From: Terriglobia bacterium | GTDB taxonomy: Bacteria > Acidobacteriota > Terriglobia > Terriglobales > Acidobacteriaceae | Length of the DNA: 32,731 bases | NCBI GenBank assembly: GCA_020073285.1 | Contig: JAIQFM010000034.1 | Location: 1 to 32,731 of the forward strand | Direction: 5' to 3' | The notes under the pieces: model-generated | Seen by the model: the letters and a program-made list of their open reading frames with translations, nothing else | Database searches by the model: none | Told to the model about the DNA's origin: nothing | Program-made: the position numbers and the translations under genes | Shown here: positions 25,490 through 32,731 of the stretch, in pieces | How the letters are laid out: each line of letters starts with the position of its first letter | Numbering within the stretch: position 1 is the first letter of the stretch

Positions 25490-25687
25490 TTATTCCTGCT
25501 CCTTGCGCGCCTTCTTCCGGCTTCGCTTACGTGCCAGCGCTTCCTTGGCGCGCTTCTTCTCGCCCGGCTTGAGGTAGAAGGAGTGCCGCTTGACCTCCTT
25601 GATGATGTCCTCCTGCTGGACCTTGCGCTTGAACCGCCGTAGCGCGTTTTCTAACGATTCGCCTTCTTGTATGCGTACTTCGGCCAA
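25490..25687 (-). CDS. rpsU: 30S ribosomal protein bS21
   Basis: A small basic protein of 65 residues typical of bS21, which sits near the anti-Shine-Dalgarno end of 16S rRNA and helps initiation. The sequence AEVRIQEGESLENALRRFKRK, then IIKEVKRHSFYLKPGEKKR and a Lys/Arg-rich tail, matches the family throughout. TTG at 25687 gives the usual N-terminus, with a G-run about ten bases upstream; a GTG at 25699 would add four residues. It is monocistronic, with a clear promoter and terminator of its own. Confidence 0.95.
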   Translation of the reverse strand: MAEVRIQEGESLENALRRFKRKVQQEDIIKEVKRHSFYLKPGEKKRAKEALARKRSRKKARKEQE

Positions 25688-25728
25688 ATCCGACGACACC
25701 CCCCAACCAGCCCAGTGGGACTTGGCTA

Positions 25729-25758
25729 GTTATCCCAAGCTTTGACTATCAAAGTCAA
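25729..25758 (-). promoter_or_regulatory. rpsU: Candidate rpsU promoter overlapped by a palindrome
   Basis: On the minus strand TTGACT (complement of 25753-25758) serves as -35 box and GATAAC (25729-25734) as -10 box, with 18 bases between them. The -35 region is also palindromic: TTTGA-cta-TCAAA at 25741-25753, plus a longer TTGAC/GTCAA arrangement. This could be an operator. Confidence 0.55.
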
Positions 25759-25818
25759 GCGCCATCTGCATTCCATCCAGTGCAGTCCAAAATGAAACAA
25801 AGCGCAGCGTTTAGGGCA

Positions 25819-25860
25819 AGTAGTTAGTAATTAGTAATTGGTAATCAGTAATTAGCCAAC
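25819..25860. repeat. Heptad repeat at the end of the four-helix-bundle gene
   Basis: Six 7-base units based on AGTAATT. The stop codon of the leftward gene (25852-25854) lies inside the tract, so the repeat supplies its stop. The array at 26244-26278 on the other side of the gene is an inverted counterpart. Confidence 0.75.
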
Positions 25861-26199
25861 CGTCCTGGGCTTAGGAGCGACCCGCCGGATCGACCAGGCG
25901 AGCATGCGCCTGAGCTCGTCGACCATCCCCGCCGACTTTTGGTATTCGGAGGAACTGAGCATTGCAAGATCCTTCGCCAACGGGAAGTGGTACTCGCGTT
26001 CGGTTGTCGATCCTGATGCTATCTGCAGAAAGCGGTGAAACTCGGGATTCCCATCCTTTCCGCAGCCTTCGGCGATGTTCGCTGCGATGGAGGCCGCACA
26101 ACGGCGGATCTGGCTGGTGAGTCCGTAAAGCTCCTCGCGTGGGAACCTCGCCGTTGCAGCATAGGACTCCAACGCCAGCCTGTGCGCTTTCTGCCACAC
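25852..26199 (-). CDS. Four-helix-bundle protein (S23/IVS-type)
   Basis: A protein of about 115 residues of the family first seen in 23S rRNA intervening sequences: VWQKAHRLALESYAATARFPREELYGLTSQIRRCAASIAANIAEG is the usual start of helices 1 and 2. The GTG at 26199 falls inside that conserved start, so the real N-terminus should lie upstream. A GGAGG site is found at 26232-26236, but the GTG right after it is in a different frame; one extra A in the following AAA run would join GTG-AAA to the conserved frame (KISTRDFRPLLVWQKAH). The gene may therefore contain a one-base deletion or use an unusual start. Function is unknown. Confidence 0.8.
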   Translation of the reverse strand: MWQKAHRLALESYAATARFPREELYGLTSQIRRCAASIAANIAEGCGKDGNPEFHRFLQIASGSTTEREYHFPLAKDLAMLSSSEYQKSAGMVDELRRMLAWSIRRVAPKPRTVG

Positions 26200-26243
26200 C
26201 AGTAGCGGTCGAAAGTCTCTCGTCGAAATTTCACCTCCGTTTT

Positions 26244-26278
26244 GGTAATTGCTAATTACTAATGGCTAATTACTCCTC
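26244..26278. repeat. Heptad repeat between the four-helix-bundle gene and the TonB receptor
   Basis: Five 7-base units based on GCTAATT/ACTAATG. The reverse complement contains AGTAATTAGC, the word of the array at 25819-25860, so the two arrays are inverted around the four-helix-bundle gene. Confidence 0.75.
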
Positions 26279-26279
26279 C

Positions 26280-29200
26280 TCAGAAGCTGACTTTCACCCC
26301 AAACTGCACCTGCCTCGGCGCATAAGCGCTGGTCGGGGAAAGAAATCCCCGCGACTGACGAAACGATGCCGGATACTGCTTTCCTCCCACGGTCACATCG
26401 CTCTGCACAAAGTTCGCCGCCGTATTCAAAAACCCGTCCTCGCTTATGTCCACCCTCTTATTCGCCCGGTTCATCAAGTTGAAGCTCTCCGCCAGAAGCT
26501 CCATCTTCCAGCGCTCGTGTACCACGAACCGCCTCGCCACACGCAGGTCCGCGCTCACGTAATTCGGCCCGGTAAAGGAATTCCTGCTATACCCCGGCAG
26601 TCGGTCGTTGTAGGTGTTCCCGTCCCCATTGGCGTCGCCCACAATGCGTGCGCTGAGTGGACGCCCGCTGCCGGCGGTGACCACGCCGGCGAAGCGCCAG
26701 TCATTGAACATCCAGTGCAATGCGGGGTGGTCGTGATGGAACGGCCGCGGCTCCGCCGTGAATGCCGCCATAAAACGATGCCGCTGGTCGGTCGTGCTCG
26801 GCCCGCGCTCCAGCGTTGGCGCGTAGGAATCCTGCACCGTCGCCGGACGACCGACTACCAGCGCGTCCTGTCCGTCGTCGATGGCGTGCGCCCAGGTGTA
26901 CGCCAGACGCAACCCGAATCCGCGATGCATGCGCCGGCGCATCGAGATGGTGAGCCCGTGATAGATGCTGGTGGCCGCGCTCTCGAAGACCGTCACCGCG
27001 CCAAGCTGCGGCAGGGGGCGCTGCACCTCGCCCAGGCACGGCGGAAACGGGCAACTCAACGATTTCGTGGTCTCCCACGTCGCGAAGGAATTTACCGTGT
27101 AATAGCCGAGCAGGTTGGCGCCGGAATCGTCATACAGCGGGTAGGTGACCGGCGTGGGTGGCGGCAGGTTGACGTCGCGCGCCCGGATCAGGTGCATGCC
27201 GCGCACGTACAGGTAATTCACGCCGATGGCGGTACGGGTCGCGACCTCCTTCTCCACGCTCACGCTGGTCTGCTGCACTACCGGGGTTTGGAAATTGGGC
27301 GCGAAGGCCGAGACCTCCGTCGTCATCTTGCTCAGCAGTTCCGGCGGCGGCGCACACACGGTGGCCGTCGGCGCGCACACCACCAGCGCATTCGGGTACG
27401 CCGGGAACAGCGGACGATCTTCCTGGCGCGCGCTGGTCAGCCTCAAGTGCATGCGCCGATCGCCGTTGTCGGTCTCGATCGCCGACGTGTACATCGAAGG
27501 GATGCGCGTGTAGAACAGCCCGTAGCCGCCGCGGATGATGAACGGCCGCTGCTCGCCGATCGAATAGGCGAATCCCGCCCGCGGCGCGATGTTGTTGCGG
27601 TCCACCGGCACCCGCCCCGAATCGCGGAAGTAGTAGTTCGACACCAGTTCGTCGGTGCGAAACGCCTGGAAGTCGTAACGTGCGCCCAGCGTCAGTGCCA
27701 GATGATCGGTGACTCGGATAGTGTCCTGCGCGAAGGCGGAGTACTCGGTGCTGTCCGGATGCGACACCGCCGTCCCAAAATTCTGGATATAGTAGTGCGG
27801 CACCATGTGCGCATAGGCGCGCAACGGCGTGATGCGCATGCCGTACGTCTGCGGCGCGAAGCTCCAGGGATCCACCGTTACGTCATCGAACATGTATTCC
27901 CCGCCGAACAATGAAGGGAAGAAGTTGTAGATCCAGGTCTTGAGGAAATCGCCGCCGAACTTGAAGGAATGCCGCCGTCCGGATAAGGCCAGTGTCTCGG
28001 CCGCGTGCAGGCGGTGCTCGCGCGTCGCGCGCGGCAAAATCGACGACCGCCCGAAGCCGTCCATCACGCCATAAATGCGCGTCAGCGGATAAGTCGAGTT
28101 GGCGTACGACTGCTGCAGGTCGCGCGAAAACTGGATGCGAAAGTGGCTGGTCAGACGGTTGCTCAGGCCGCTGGCGAGCGTGGCCGAAGCCGTCTCCGTC
28201 GCCACGTCCTCTTCCCCGTTCTCGCTGAGCGCGTAGGTAGTGATGGGACTGGCGGGATCGAAAAAAACGTTGTTCGCGCCGTAATAGCGCGAGGTGTTCA
28301 CCCGCGCGCTCAGGTGATGCCGCGGCGTGATCGCCACATCCAACTTGGCGAATGCCGTGTTGCCCAACTGGCGCGAGCGGTACTCGCCGCCCATCTTCGA
28401 CAGCGCCTGCGCCGTGGCCATCACCAGCGAGTAATCGCTGTACTCGAAGTCGTTGACGGTCGGCATCAGCGCCGAGTACCCGTTCAGGAAATGCACCACC
28501 GCCGGCACCTGGAAGACGTGCTGGTCGAAGCCGGCGAAGAAAAACGCGCGGTTCTTCTTGATCGGACCGCTGAGCGTACCGCCGAACTGGTGCTGCCGGT
28601 CTTGGGGTCTGAATCCGACATACGCGGGAGTGGCGTTGAAGCTGCTGTCGCGCAGGTAGTAGAACCCGGTACCGTGCAAGTGATTCGAGCCGCTGCGCGT
28701 CACCACGTTGATCACCGCGCCGCCCGCCCGCCCCAGTTCCGCGCCATAGGTGTTCGAGGAAACGCGAAACTCCTGCACCACCTCGTTGCTGAACTGGTAG
28801 GGTGCGCGGTAACGCCCGCGCGCCTGCGCGAAGAAGGCGTTGTTGTTGTCGGCGCCATCCACCAGGTAACTGGAATAAACGCCGCGAATCCCGCCGTATG
28901 CCAAGTCGCCGTTGCTCCCCGAGGTGAGTGAGCGCGGGTCTTGCGTCATGTTCGGCGTGAGCAGCGCCAGGTCGCCAAAACGGCGCCCGTTCAGCGGCAG
29001 GTCGGAAATGTCCTCTTCGTTGAGGACGGCGGAAAAGGCGCTGGTCTCGGTAGCGACCATGCCCGCATCGGCGGTGACCTCTACCGTCTGCCGCGCGCTT
29101 TGCAATCGCAGCCGCAGGATCAACTCGACCGTGCCTCCCACCTCCACCCGCGCGGCATGCTGCAACGGCGCCATGCCCGCTGCTTCCACGCGCACCGAAT

Positions 29201-29579
29201 ATTCACCCGGCGTGAGCAGCGCGACCGTGAACCCGCCTTCATCATCGCTCACCGTCTCGCGCGCAAGTCCTTGGGCCGAGTCCGCCACCACCACCCGCGC
29301 CCCCACCATCCGCGCCCCGGCCGCGTCTTCGACTATCCCCCGTATCGCGCCCGTGGCCGAGTCCTGGGCAAAGGCAGCAGATGTCAGGCAAAAGCAGAGG
29401 GCGCAGCGGATAAGGAAATCGGCGGCGCGCCCGCGAGAGCGGGCCCCGGCAGCCCCGCTGTTGGCCTGCTGGGCTGGTCGAGCGCGGCTGGCCATCGGCC
29501 ATCGACTCTCGGCAATCGGCCATGCCGTTGGTCGATCGCGGCCTTGAGCCTCGCGGCGCGAGCCTGGCGCCTCTTCCAC
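26280..29579 (-). CDS. TonB-dependent outer-membrane receptor with carboxypeptidase-regulatory domain
   Basis: A 1099-residue protein of the large Oar/TonB-receptor type abundant in Acidobacteriota. A signal segment (FLIRCALCFCLTSAAFA) ends near residue 71. A carboxypeptidase-regulatory-like beta-sandwich follows at about 75-160 (GAIRGIVEDAAGARMVGARVVV). The plug is at about 175-290 (LPLNGRRFGDLALLTPNM, GGAVINVVTRSGSN), and the rest is an outer-membrane barrel ending in QVQFGVKVSF with the terminal Phe needed for assembly. The substrate is unknown, perhaps plant polysaccharide or siderophore. The GTG at 29579 has AAGGAGA five bases upstream, but then about 50 residues, partly encoded by a heptad repeat, precede the signal segment; ATG at 29495 is an alternative. 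No TonB box was clear. Confidence 0.93.
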   Translation of the reverse strand: MEEAPGSRREAQGRDRPTAWPIAESRWPMASRARPAQQANSGAAGARSRGRAADFLIRCALCFCLTSAAFAQDSATGAIRGIVEDAAGARMVGARVVVADSAQGLARETVSDDEGGFTVALLTPGEYSVRVEAAGMAPLQHAARVEVGGTVELILRLRLQSARQTVEVTADAGMVATETSAFSAVLNEEDISDLPLNGRRFGDLALLTPNMTQDPRSLTSGSNGDLAYGGIRGVYSSYLVDGADNNNAFFAQARGRYRAPYQFSNEVVQEFRVSSNTYGAELGRAGGAVINVVTRSGSNHLHGTGFYYLRDSSFNATPAYVGFRPQDRQHQFGGTLSGPIKKNRAFFFAGFDQHVFQVPAVVHFLNGYSALMPTVNDFEYSDYSLVMATAQALSKMGGEYRSRQLGNTAFAKLDVAITPRHHLSARVNTSRYYGANNVFFDPASPITTYALSENGEEDVATETASATLASGLSNRLTSHFRIQFSRDLQQSYANSTYPLTRIYGVMDGFGRSSILPRATREHRLHAAETLALSGRRHSFKFGGDFLKTWIYNFFPSLFGGEYMFDDVTVDPWSFAPQTYGMRITPLRAYAHMVPHYYIQNFGTAVSHPDSTEYSAFAQDTIRVTDHLALTLGARYDFQAFRTDELVSNYYFRDSGRVPVDRNNIAPRAGFAYSIGEQRPFIIRGGYGLFYTRIPSMYTSAIETDNGDRRMHLRLTSARQEDRPLFPAYPNALVVCAPTATVCAPPPELLSKMTTEVSAFAPNFQTPVVQQTSVSVEKEVATRTAIGVNYLYVRGMHLIRARDVNLPPPTPVTYPLYDDSGANLLGYYTVNSFATWETTKSLSCPFPPCLGEVQRPLPQLGAVTVFESAATSIYHGLTISMRRRMHRGFGLRLAYTWAHAIDDGQDALVVGRPATVQDSYAPTLERGPSTTDQRHRFMAAFTAEPRPFHHDHPALHWMFNDWRFAGVVTAGSGRPLSARIVGDANGDGNTYNDRLPGYSRNSFTGPNYVSADLRVARRFVVHERWKMELLAESFNLMNRANKRVDISEDGFLNTAANFVQSDVTVGGKQYPASFRQSRGFLSPTSAYAPRQVQFGVKVSF
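29490..29524. repeat. Heptad repeat inside the 5' end of the TonB receptor gene
   Basis: Five 7-base units around GGCCATC/GGCAATC. It encodes residues 19-30 of the receptor if translation starts at GTG 29579, and contains the alternative ATG at 29495. Confidence 0.7.
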
Positions 29580-29648
29580 CTGTTCTCCTTTTGGAACAGG
29601 TTGTCTATAGCACGGGCAACGCCTCGCCAGTCCCGGTTATCATCCCTT

Positions 29649-29670
29649 AATGTTACCTAAGAAATGTTAC
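29649..29670. promoter_or_regulatory. Direct repeat of AATGTTAC upstream of the TonB receptor
   Basis: AATGTTAC occurs at 29649-29656 and 29663-29670, a 14-bp period, in the divergent region between the TonB receptor and the carbonic-anhydrase-like gene. It may bind a regulator; no further evidence. Confidence 0.3.
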
Positions 29671-29833
29671 GAAAGAGCATGGACGAGTGGTTGATCGAAC
29701 TGGGAGTTTTCCGGGCCGATCAAGCGCACTAAGCGGCAGGTGGGCGAGGCGCCGCAAGTGCGAAGCGCGGGAGCGGCTGCTGCACTTTCTCGCAACTGGT
29801 AACTCCGTATGCTATGTTCTTTTCTTTCGCGCC

Positions 29834-30349
29834 ATGATCCGAAGCTACAAAGGCATCGCCCCACGCGTCCCCGCCACCGCCTTCGTGGACGACTCCGCCC
29901 AGCTCATCGGCGATGTCACCTTGGGCGAGCACGCCAGCATCTGGATGAACGCCGTGCTCCGCGGCGACGTCCACTACATCAAGGTCGGCGCCCACACCAA
30001 CATTCAGGACAACAGCGTGCTGCACGGCATGAAAGAGCAATGGCCGGTCGAGCTCGGCGAGTGGATCACCGTCGGCCACTCGGTCACCCTGCACGGCTGC
30101 GTGGTCGAAGACCGCTGCCTGATCGGCATGGGCGCCATCATCCTGAACGGCGCGCGCATCGGCCGCGGTTCCATCATCGCTGCCGGTACGGTGATCTCCG
30201 AGAACACCATCGTCGAACCTGGCTCGCTGTGGATGGGCGTCCCCGGCCGCTTCCGCAAGAAACTCGGCCACGACGACGAGCAGACCATCATGGCCTACGC
30301 CAAGCGCTACCTGGAATACAAGGAGTCGTACCTGCGGGAGAGGATGTAG
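29834..30349 (+). CDS. Gamma-carbonic-anhydrase-family protein (YrdA-like)
   Basis: A 171-residue left-handed beta-helix made of hexapeptide repeats (IGDVTLGEHASIWMNAVLRGD, ITVGHSVTLHG, IGMGAIILNGARIGRGSIIAAGT) plus a C-terminal helix (EEQTIMAYAKRYLEYKES-like). The three zinc His are at 64 (NSVLHG), 82 and 87 (GHSVTLHG). It could hydrate CO2 or be an inactive relative such as YrdA. It is probably a cytosolic trimer. The ATG at 29834 gives the family N-terminus; upstream frame up to 29687 is not conserved-looking. The stop codon TAG (30347-30349) lies inside a heptad repeat. Confidence 0.93.
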   Translation: MIRSYKGIAPRVPATAFVDDSAQLIGDVTLGEHASIWMNAVLRGDVHYIKVGAHTNIQDNSVLHGMKEQWPVELGEWITVGHSVTLHGCVVEDRCLIGMGAIILNGARIGRGSIIAAGTVISENTIVEPGSLWMGVPGRFRKKLGHDDEQTIMAYAKRYLEYKESYLRERM

Positions 30350-30379
30350 CGGTTAGCGATTAGCGGTTAGCGATTGGCG
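30345..30379. repeat. Heptad repeat at the stop of the carbonic-anhydrase-like gene
   Basis: Five 7-base units alternating GTTAGCG and ATTAGCG/ATTGGCG. The stop codon of the preceding gene is part of the first unit. Confidence 0.75.
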
Positions 30380-30493
30380 GCAAGTAACCTCATGGCTTGC
30401 CGCAACGCACGACGTGCTGGAAATATGGGACTTGCTGGAATCCGTGACTTTCCGGACACAGAGCCCGAGCGTAGCGAGGGCGATAGAACCTAG

Positions 30494-30585
30494 CCCGGGG
30501 CGTGAGCCCCGGGGCAAGCGCATAAAGAAATCCCTAGCCCCGTCAGGGGCGACAGAATCACCGCAAGGGCGTAAGCCCGAGCAGC
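30494..30585. repeat. Small hairpins upstream of hisS (REP-like)
   Basis: CCCGGGGC-gtga-GCCCCGGG (30494-30513), GCCCC-gtca-GGGGC (30537-30550) and GGGC-gtaa-GCCC follow each other, all with four-base loops starting in GT and ending in A. The group resembles the hairpins at 11036-11117. It lies in the 269-base gap before hisS, which holds no ORF of its own. Confidence 0.65.
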
Positions 30586-30590
30586 TTTGC

Positions 30591-30618
30591 CATCGACCAA
30601 TGACTATCGACCATCGAC
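30591..30618. repeat. Heptad repeat ending exactly at the hisS start codon
   Basis: Four 7-base units: CATCGAC, CAATGAC, TATCGAC, CATCGAC. The next base is the A of the hisS ATG at 30619, so the repeat occupies the place where a ribosome-binding site would be expected, and none is visible. Confidence 0.8.
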
Positions 30619-31899
30619 ATGATTAAATCCGTCCGAGGAACCCGCGACCTGCTCCCGCCGGATACGGCGCAGTGGAACTTTGTCGAGGCCGCCGCTCGCG
30701 ACGTCTTCCGCACTTACAACTTCCAGGAAATCCGCACGCCCGTTCTCGAGGACCTCTCGCTGTTCCAGCGCTCCGTCGGCGAAGAGACCGACATCGTATC
30801 GAAAGAGATGTTCGCCTGGCAGGACCGCGGCCGCGCCGAATCAGAAAAAGGTCAATGGCTCGCCCTGCGCCCCGAAAACACTGCCGGCACGGTGCGCGCC
30901 TACATCGAGCACAAGTTGTGGGAGCGTCCCGGGGTGCAGAAGCTGTTCTACATCGGACCGCAATTCCGCCGCGAGCGCCCGCAGAAGGGCCGCTATCGCC
31001 AGTTCTACCAGATCGGCGCCGAGGCCATCGGCCCGCCCGCCGCCGGCAGCGAGTCCCCCGCCCGCGACGCCGAAGTGCTGGAAATGTTGGCCACGCTGCT
31101 CGACCGCCTCGGCATCCAGGACTGGACTCTGCAGTTGAATTCGGTGGGCTGCGCCAACGACCGTCCGCGTTACCACCAAGCTCTGCGTGCTGCGCTCGTG
31201 CCCGCGGTCGCCAAAATGTGCGACGATTGCCAGCGCCGTGCCGTCACCAACCCGCTGCGCGTCTTCGACTGCAAAGTCCCCGAAGACCAGCCCATCATCG
31301 CCAAACTGCCCAGCATAGCCGACTATCTCGACGACTCCTGCCGTACGCACTTCACCGAAGTGCAGCGCATCCTCACCGCCCTCAGCGTCCCCTTCGTCCT
31401 GAACGATCGGCTGGTCCGCGGCCTGGACTATTACGAAAGAACCGCTTTCGAGTTCACCCATGGGTCGCTGGGAGCGCAGAACGCGATCCTGGGTGGCGGG
31501 AGGTATGACGGGTTGTCGGAGACGCTGGGCGGGCCGCGGGCGCCGGGGATTGGGTTTGCCATCGGCGAGGACCGGTTGATTTTGTCCTTGAAGGAAACCG
31601 CCGAGGCGCTGGCGAAAAAGCCGGACGCTTACCTCGCGCCGCTGGGGCCGGGGATGAACGCCGAAGCGGCGAAGCTGGCGCGCGACTTGCGGCATCACGA
31701 CCTCATCATCGAACTCGGCGATGAAAGCTTCCGCCTGAAGAAGTCGCTGGAGACGGCGAGCAAGATCGGGGCGCGCTATGTGGTGATCGTCGGCGAAAAC
31801 GAGGTCAAGGCAGACGCGTTTGCTCTCAAGAAGCTCTCCACCGGCGAGCAGGTGACGGTGCCGCGCGCGGAACTTGCCGCGCGCATTCTATCGGCGTAG
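30619..31899 (+). CDS. hisS: Histidyl-tRNA synthetase
   Basis: Class II synthetase that charges tRNA-His. The 426 residues begin with SVRGTRDLLPP and contain the histidine-specific pieces: RPENTAGTVRAY, FRRERPQKGRYRQFYQIGAE (motif 2), GLDYYERTAFEF (HisA-type loop) and LGGGRYDGL, then GIGFAIGEDRL (motif 3), and an anticodon-binding domain after about residue 330. Length is normal. The codon choice changes along the gene: C-ending codons dominate up to about 31450, G-ending ones (GGG, CCG, TTG, CGG) dominate after that. The ATG follows directly on a heptad repeat. Confidence 0.97.
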   Translation: MIKSVRGTRDLLPPDTAQWNFVEAAARDVFRTYNFQEIRTPVLEDLSLFQRSVGEETDIVSKEMFAWQDRGRAESEKGQWLALRPENTAGTVRAYIEHKLWERPGVQKLFYIGPQFRRERPQKGRYRQFYQIGAEAIGPPAAGSESPARDAEVLEMLATLLDRLGIQDWTLQLNSVGCANDRPRYHQALRAALVPAVAKMCDDCQRRAVTNPLRVFDCKVPEDQPIIAKLPSIADYLDDSCRTHFTEVQRILTALSVPFVLNDRLVRGLDYYERTAFEFTHGSLGAQNAILGGGRYDGLSETLGGPRAPGIGFAIGEDRLILSLKETAEALAKKPDAYLAPLGPGMNAEAAKLARDLRHHDLIIELGDESFRLKKSLETASKIGARYVVIVGENEVKADAFALKKLSTGEQVTVPRAELAARILSA

Positions 31900-31927
31900 G
31901 TTGGGCTCACCTTTACAAAACACAATT

Positions 31928-31989
31928 CACCACGGCGACACGGAGAAATTCCACCTCTGTTGCTCCGTGTCTCCGTGCCTCCGTGGTAG
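31928..31989. repeat. Inverted repeat of CCACGG/CTCCGTG type
   Basis: CACCACGGCGACACGGAG (31928-31945) is answered by CTCCGTGTCTCCGTGCCTCC and GTGGTAG (31963-31989). The arms are imperfect inverted copies built from ACACGGAG/CTCCGTG words. Such sequences occur as dispersed intergenic repeats in several phyla. It lies just upstream of the DUF4440-like gene. Confidence 0.7.
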
Positions 31990-31999
31990 ATTTTGCGCC

Positions 32000-32494
32000 A
32001 TGAAACTCACTGCCTTGGCGCTGATGACGCTGATCTCTTGCATGGTGTTTGGCCAGACCGCGAAACCGGCGGCGAAGCCGGCGACGGCGGCAGAGGTTGC
32101 TTCCGAGCCGGGCGGCAAGACCGCACCAGACCGACGTAAACTGATCGAGTTTTACGAGCGCGAGATGATCGAGGCGGAGCGCAAGCACAACTGGGAGGCA
32201 ATCGCGCGCCGGCTGGCTCCCGATTTCCTGGAAGTTGCCGGCGACGGCAAGGCGTACAGCAAAGAGCAGGTAGCCGCCTATTTTCCCGATGTCCGGCTCA
32301 ACAAGTACACCATCAGCGAAATGGAAGTGCGCAGAGTTGCTGCCAACGTGGGCGTCGTCACCTACAGGGTTGAAGTGGATGCGACCTTCCAAGGTCAGCC
32401 CATACCCGGTGCGGCGCGCGTGAGCAGCGTATGGGTGCGGCAGAACGGCGCGTGGCTGATGAGGTTCCACCAGGCAACGCCGATTCCAAAATAG
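32000..32494 (+). CDS. Exported DUF4440/SnoaL-like protein
   Basis: A 164-residue protein with a signal segment (MKLTALALMTLISC). LISC fits a lipobox with Cys14, though short for a lipoprotein; cleavage after VFG is the alternative. An Ala/Pro linker follows, then a domain of about 110 residues: EREMIEAERKHNWEAIARRLAPDFLEVAGDGKAYSKEQVAAYF, then VVTYRVEVD, then SSVWVRQNGAWLMRFHQ. This is the NTF2-like fold of DUF4440 proteins. No catalytic role can be assigned. The ATG at 32000 is chosen because the upstream frame is repeat sequence. Confidence 0.85.
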   Translation: MKLTALALMTLISCMVFGQTAKPAAKPATAAEVASEPGGKTAPDRRKLIEFYEREMIEAERKHNWEAIARRLAPDFLEVAGDGKAYSKEQVAAYFPDVRLNKYTISEMEVRRVAANVGVVTYRVEVDATFQGQPIPGAARVSSVWVRQNGAWLMRFHQATPIPK

Positions 32495-32501
32495 TTTGCC
32501 A

Positions 32502-32582
32502 GTCGCTTGCGGTCAGTGGCCTGCGCATTCGCCGTGAACCGCGGGAAAGAACGCTGACCACCGGCCGCTGACCGCTGCAAGC
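32502..32582. repeat. Imperfect inverted repeat between the DUF4440-like gene and aspS
   Basis: GTCGCTTGCGGTCAGTGGCC (32502-32521) and GGCCGCTGACCGCTGCAAGC (32563-32582) are inverted copies with a few mismatches. The arms show weak 7-base phasing (GCTGACC/CGGTCAG words), as in the other paired tracts. Confidence 0.55.
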
Positions 32583-32597
32583 CAGCACGTGTAGAAT
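32568..32597 (+). promoter_or_regulatory. aspS: Candidate aspS promoter
   Basis: CTGACC (32568-32573) and TAGAAT (32592-32597, 5 of 6 matches to the -10 box) with 18 bases between. A 7-bp hairpin (CACACGC/GCGTGTG, 32646-32665) lies in the resulting leader. Confidence 0.4.
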
Positions 32598-32677
32598 TGT
32601 TGATTCGCGAGCGAGTGGCGAAACCTCTTGCCGGCGACAAGACCACACACGCCAGGGCGCGTGTGCCACAACACATC

Positions 32678-32731
32678 ATGCTCGATTTTCTAGGCGATCT
32701 TCGACGTACCCACACCTGCGGCGCGCTGCGC
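32678..32731 (+). CDS. aspS: Aspartyl-tRNA synthetase, first 18 codons
   Basis: The translation MLDFLGDLRRTHTCGALR is the usual N-terminus of bacterial AspS, leading into its anticodon-binding OB fold. The gene runs off the right edge. hisS and aspS adjacent in this order is a common bacterial arrangement; here a DUF4440-like gene lies between them. There is no clear ribosome-binding site. Confidence 0.85.
   Translation, partial: MLDFLGDLRRTHTCGALR

Noticed and set aside
29590-29640. Sigma-54 promoter (TGGC...TTGC) upstream of the TonB receptor
   Set aside because: The distance between the GG and GC elements is one base too short for a sigma-54 site.

Overview
The window looks like chromosomal DNA from a high-GC member of the Acidobacteriota (Terriglobia/Koribacter-like). 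This is an inference from three things: a large TonB-dependent receptor with a carboxypeptidase-regulatory N-terminal domain, frequent TTG/GTG starts, and intergenic DNA full of short phased repeats and small hairpins. No phage, transposase, rRNA or CRISPR array was found. Most genes are housekeeping or metabolic.

Layout, left to right. (1) 1-5190: the 5' end of a GntR/FadR-type regulator with an inverted repeat in front of it, an AAA+ ATPase with a zinc-knuckle-like N-terminal half, and two divergent thiamin-salvage pairs (tenA-thiD leftward, thiM-thiE rightward). (2) 5190-9580: an exported LVIVD-repeat-like protein with a His/Asp tail, a serine tRNA followed by two exact-period 118-bp repeats that each carry the tRNA 3' end, bacterioferritin, a NarL-type regulator with a degenerate receiver, and a PilZ protein. 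(3) 9640-16680: the tldE-tldD protease pair, a small Smr-like protein, a DUF4097-like surface protein split by an in-frame TAG, an unrecognised 563-residue protein, and an SGNH hydrolase that seems to lack its N-terminal half. (4) 16830-22000: metK-ahcY (SAM synthesis and SAH recycling), a RodZ-like membrane protein and a divergent GAF-GGDEF diguanylate cyclase. (5) 22190-25700: a regulator with two LuxR-type DNA-binding domains that overlaps the 3' end of mtaB, a single-domain response regulator, a CxxC zinc-ribbon protein and rpsU. (6) 25800-32731: a four-helix-bundle protein bracketed by inverted short repeats, the TonB receptor, a gamma-carbonic-anhydrase-family protein, hisS, a DUF4440-like exported protein and the first 18 codons of aspS.

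The most unusual feature is not a protein. At least ten tracts of degenerate repeats, nearly all phased at exactly 7 bases (one at 8, one at 6), lie between genes. Their sequences differ but their design is shared. Several come as inverted pairs able to form long stems, and several begin within or next to a stop codon or end exactly at a start codon. They resemble in design the heptanucleotide STRR repeats known from cyanobacteria. The tRNA-Ser 3'-end repeats are a second structural curiosity, comparable to the tyrT repeats of E. coli. Smaller items include a probable leaderless mtaB transcript, a terminator whose U-tract lies inside thiE, and a possible frameshift in the four-helix-bundle gene.
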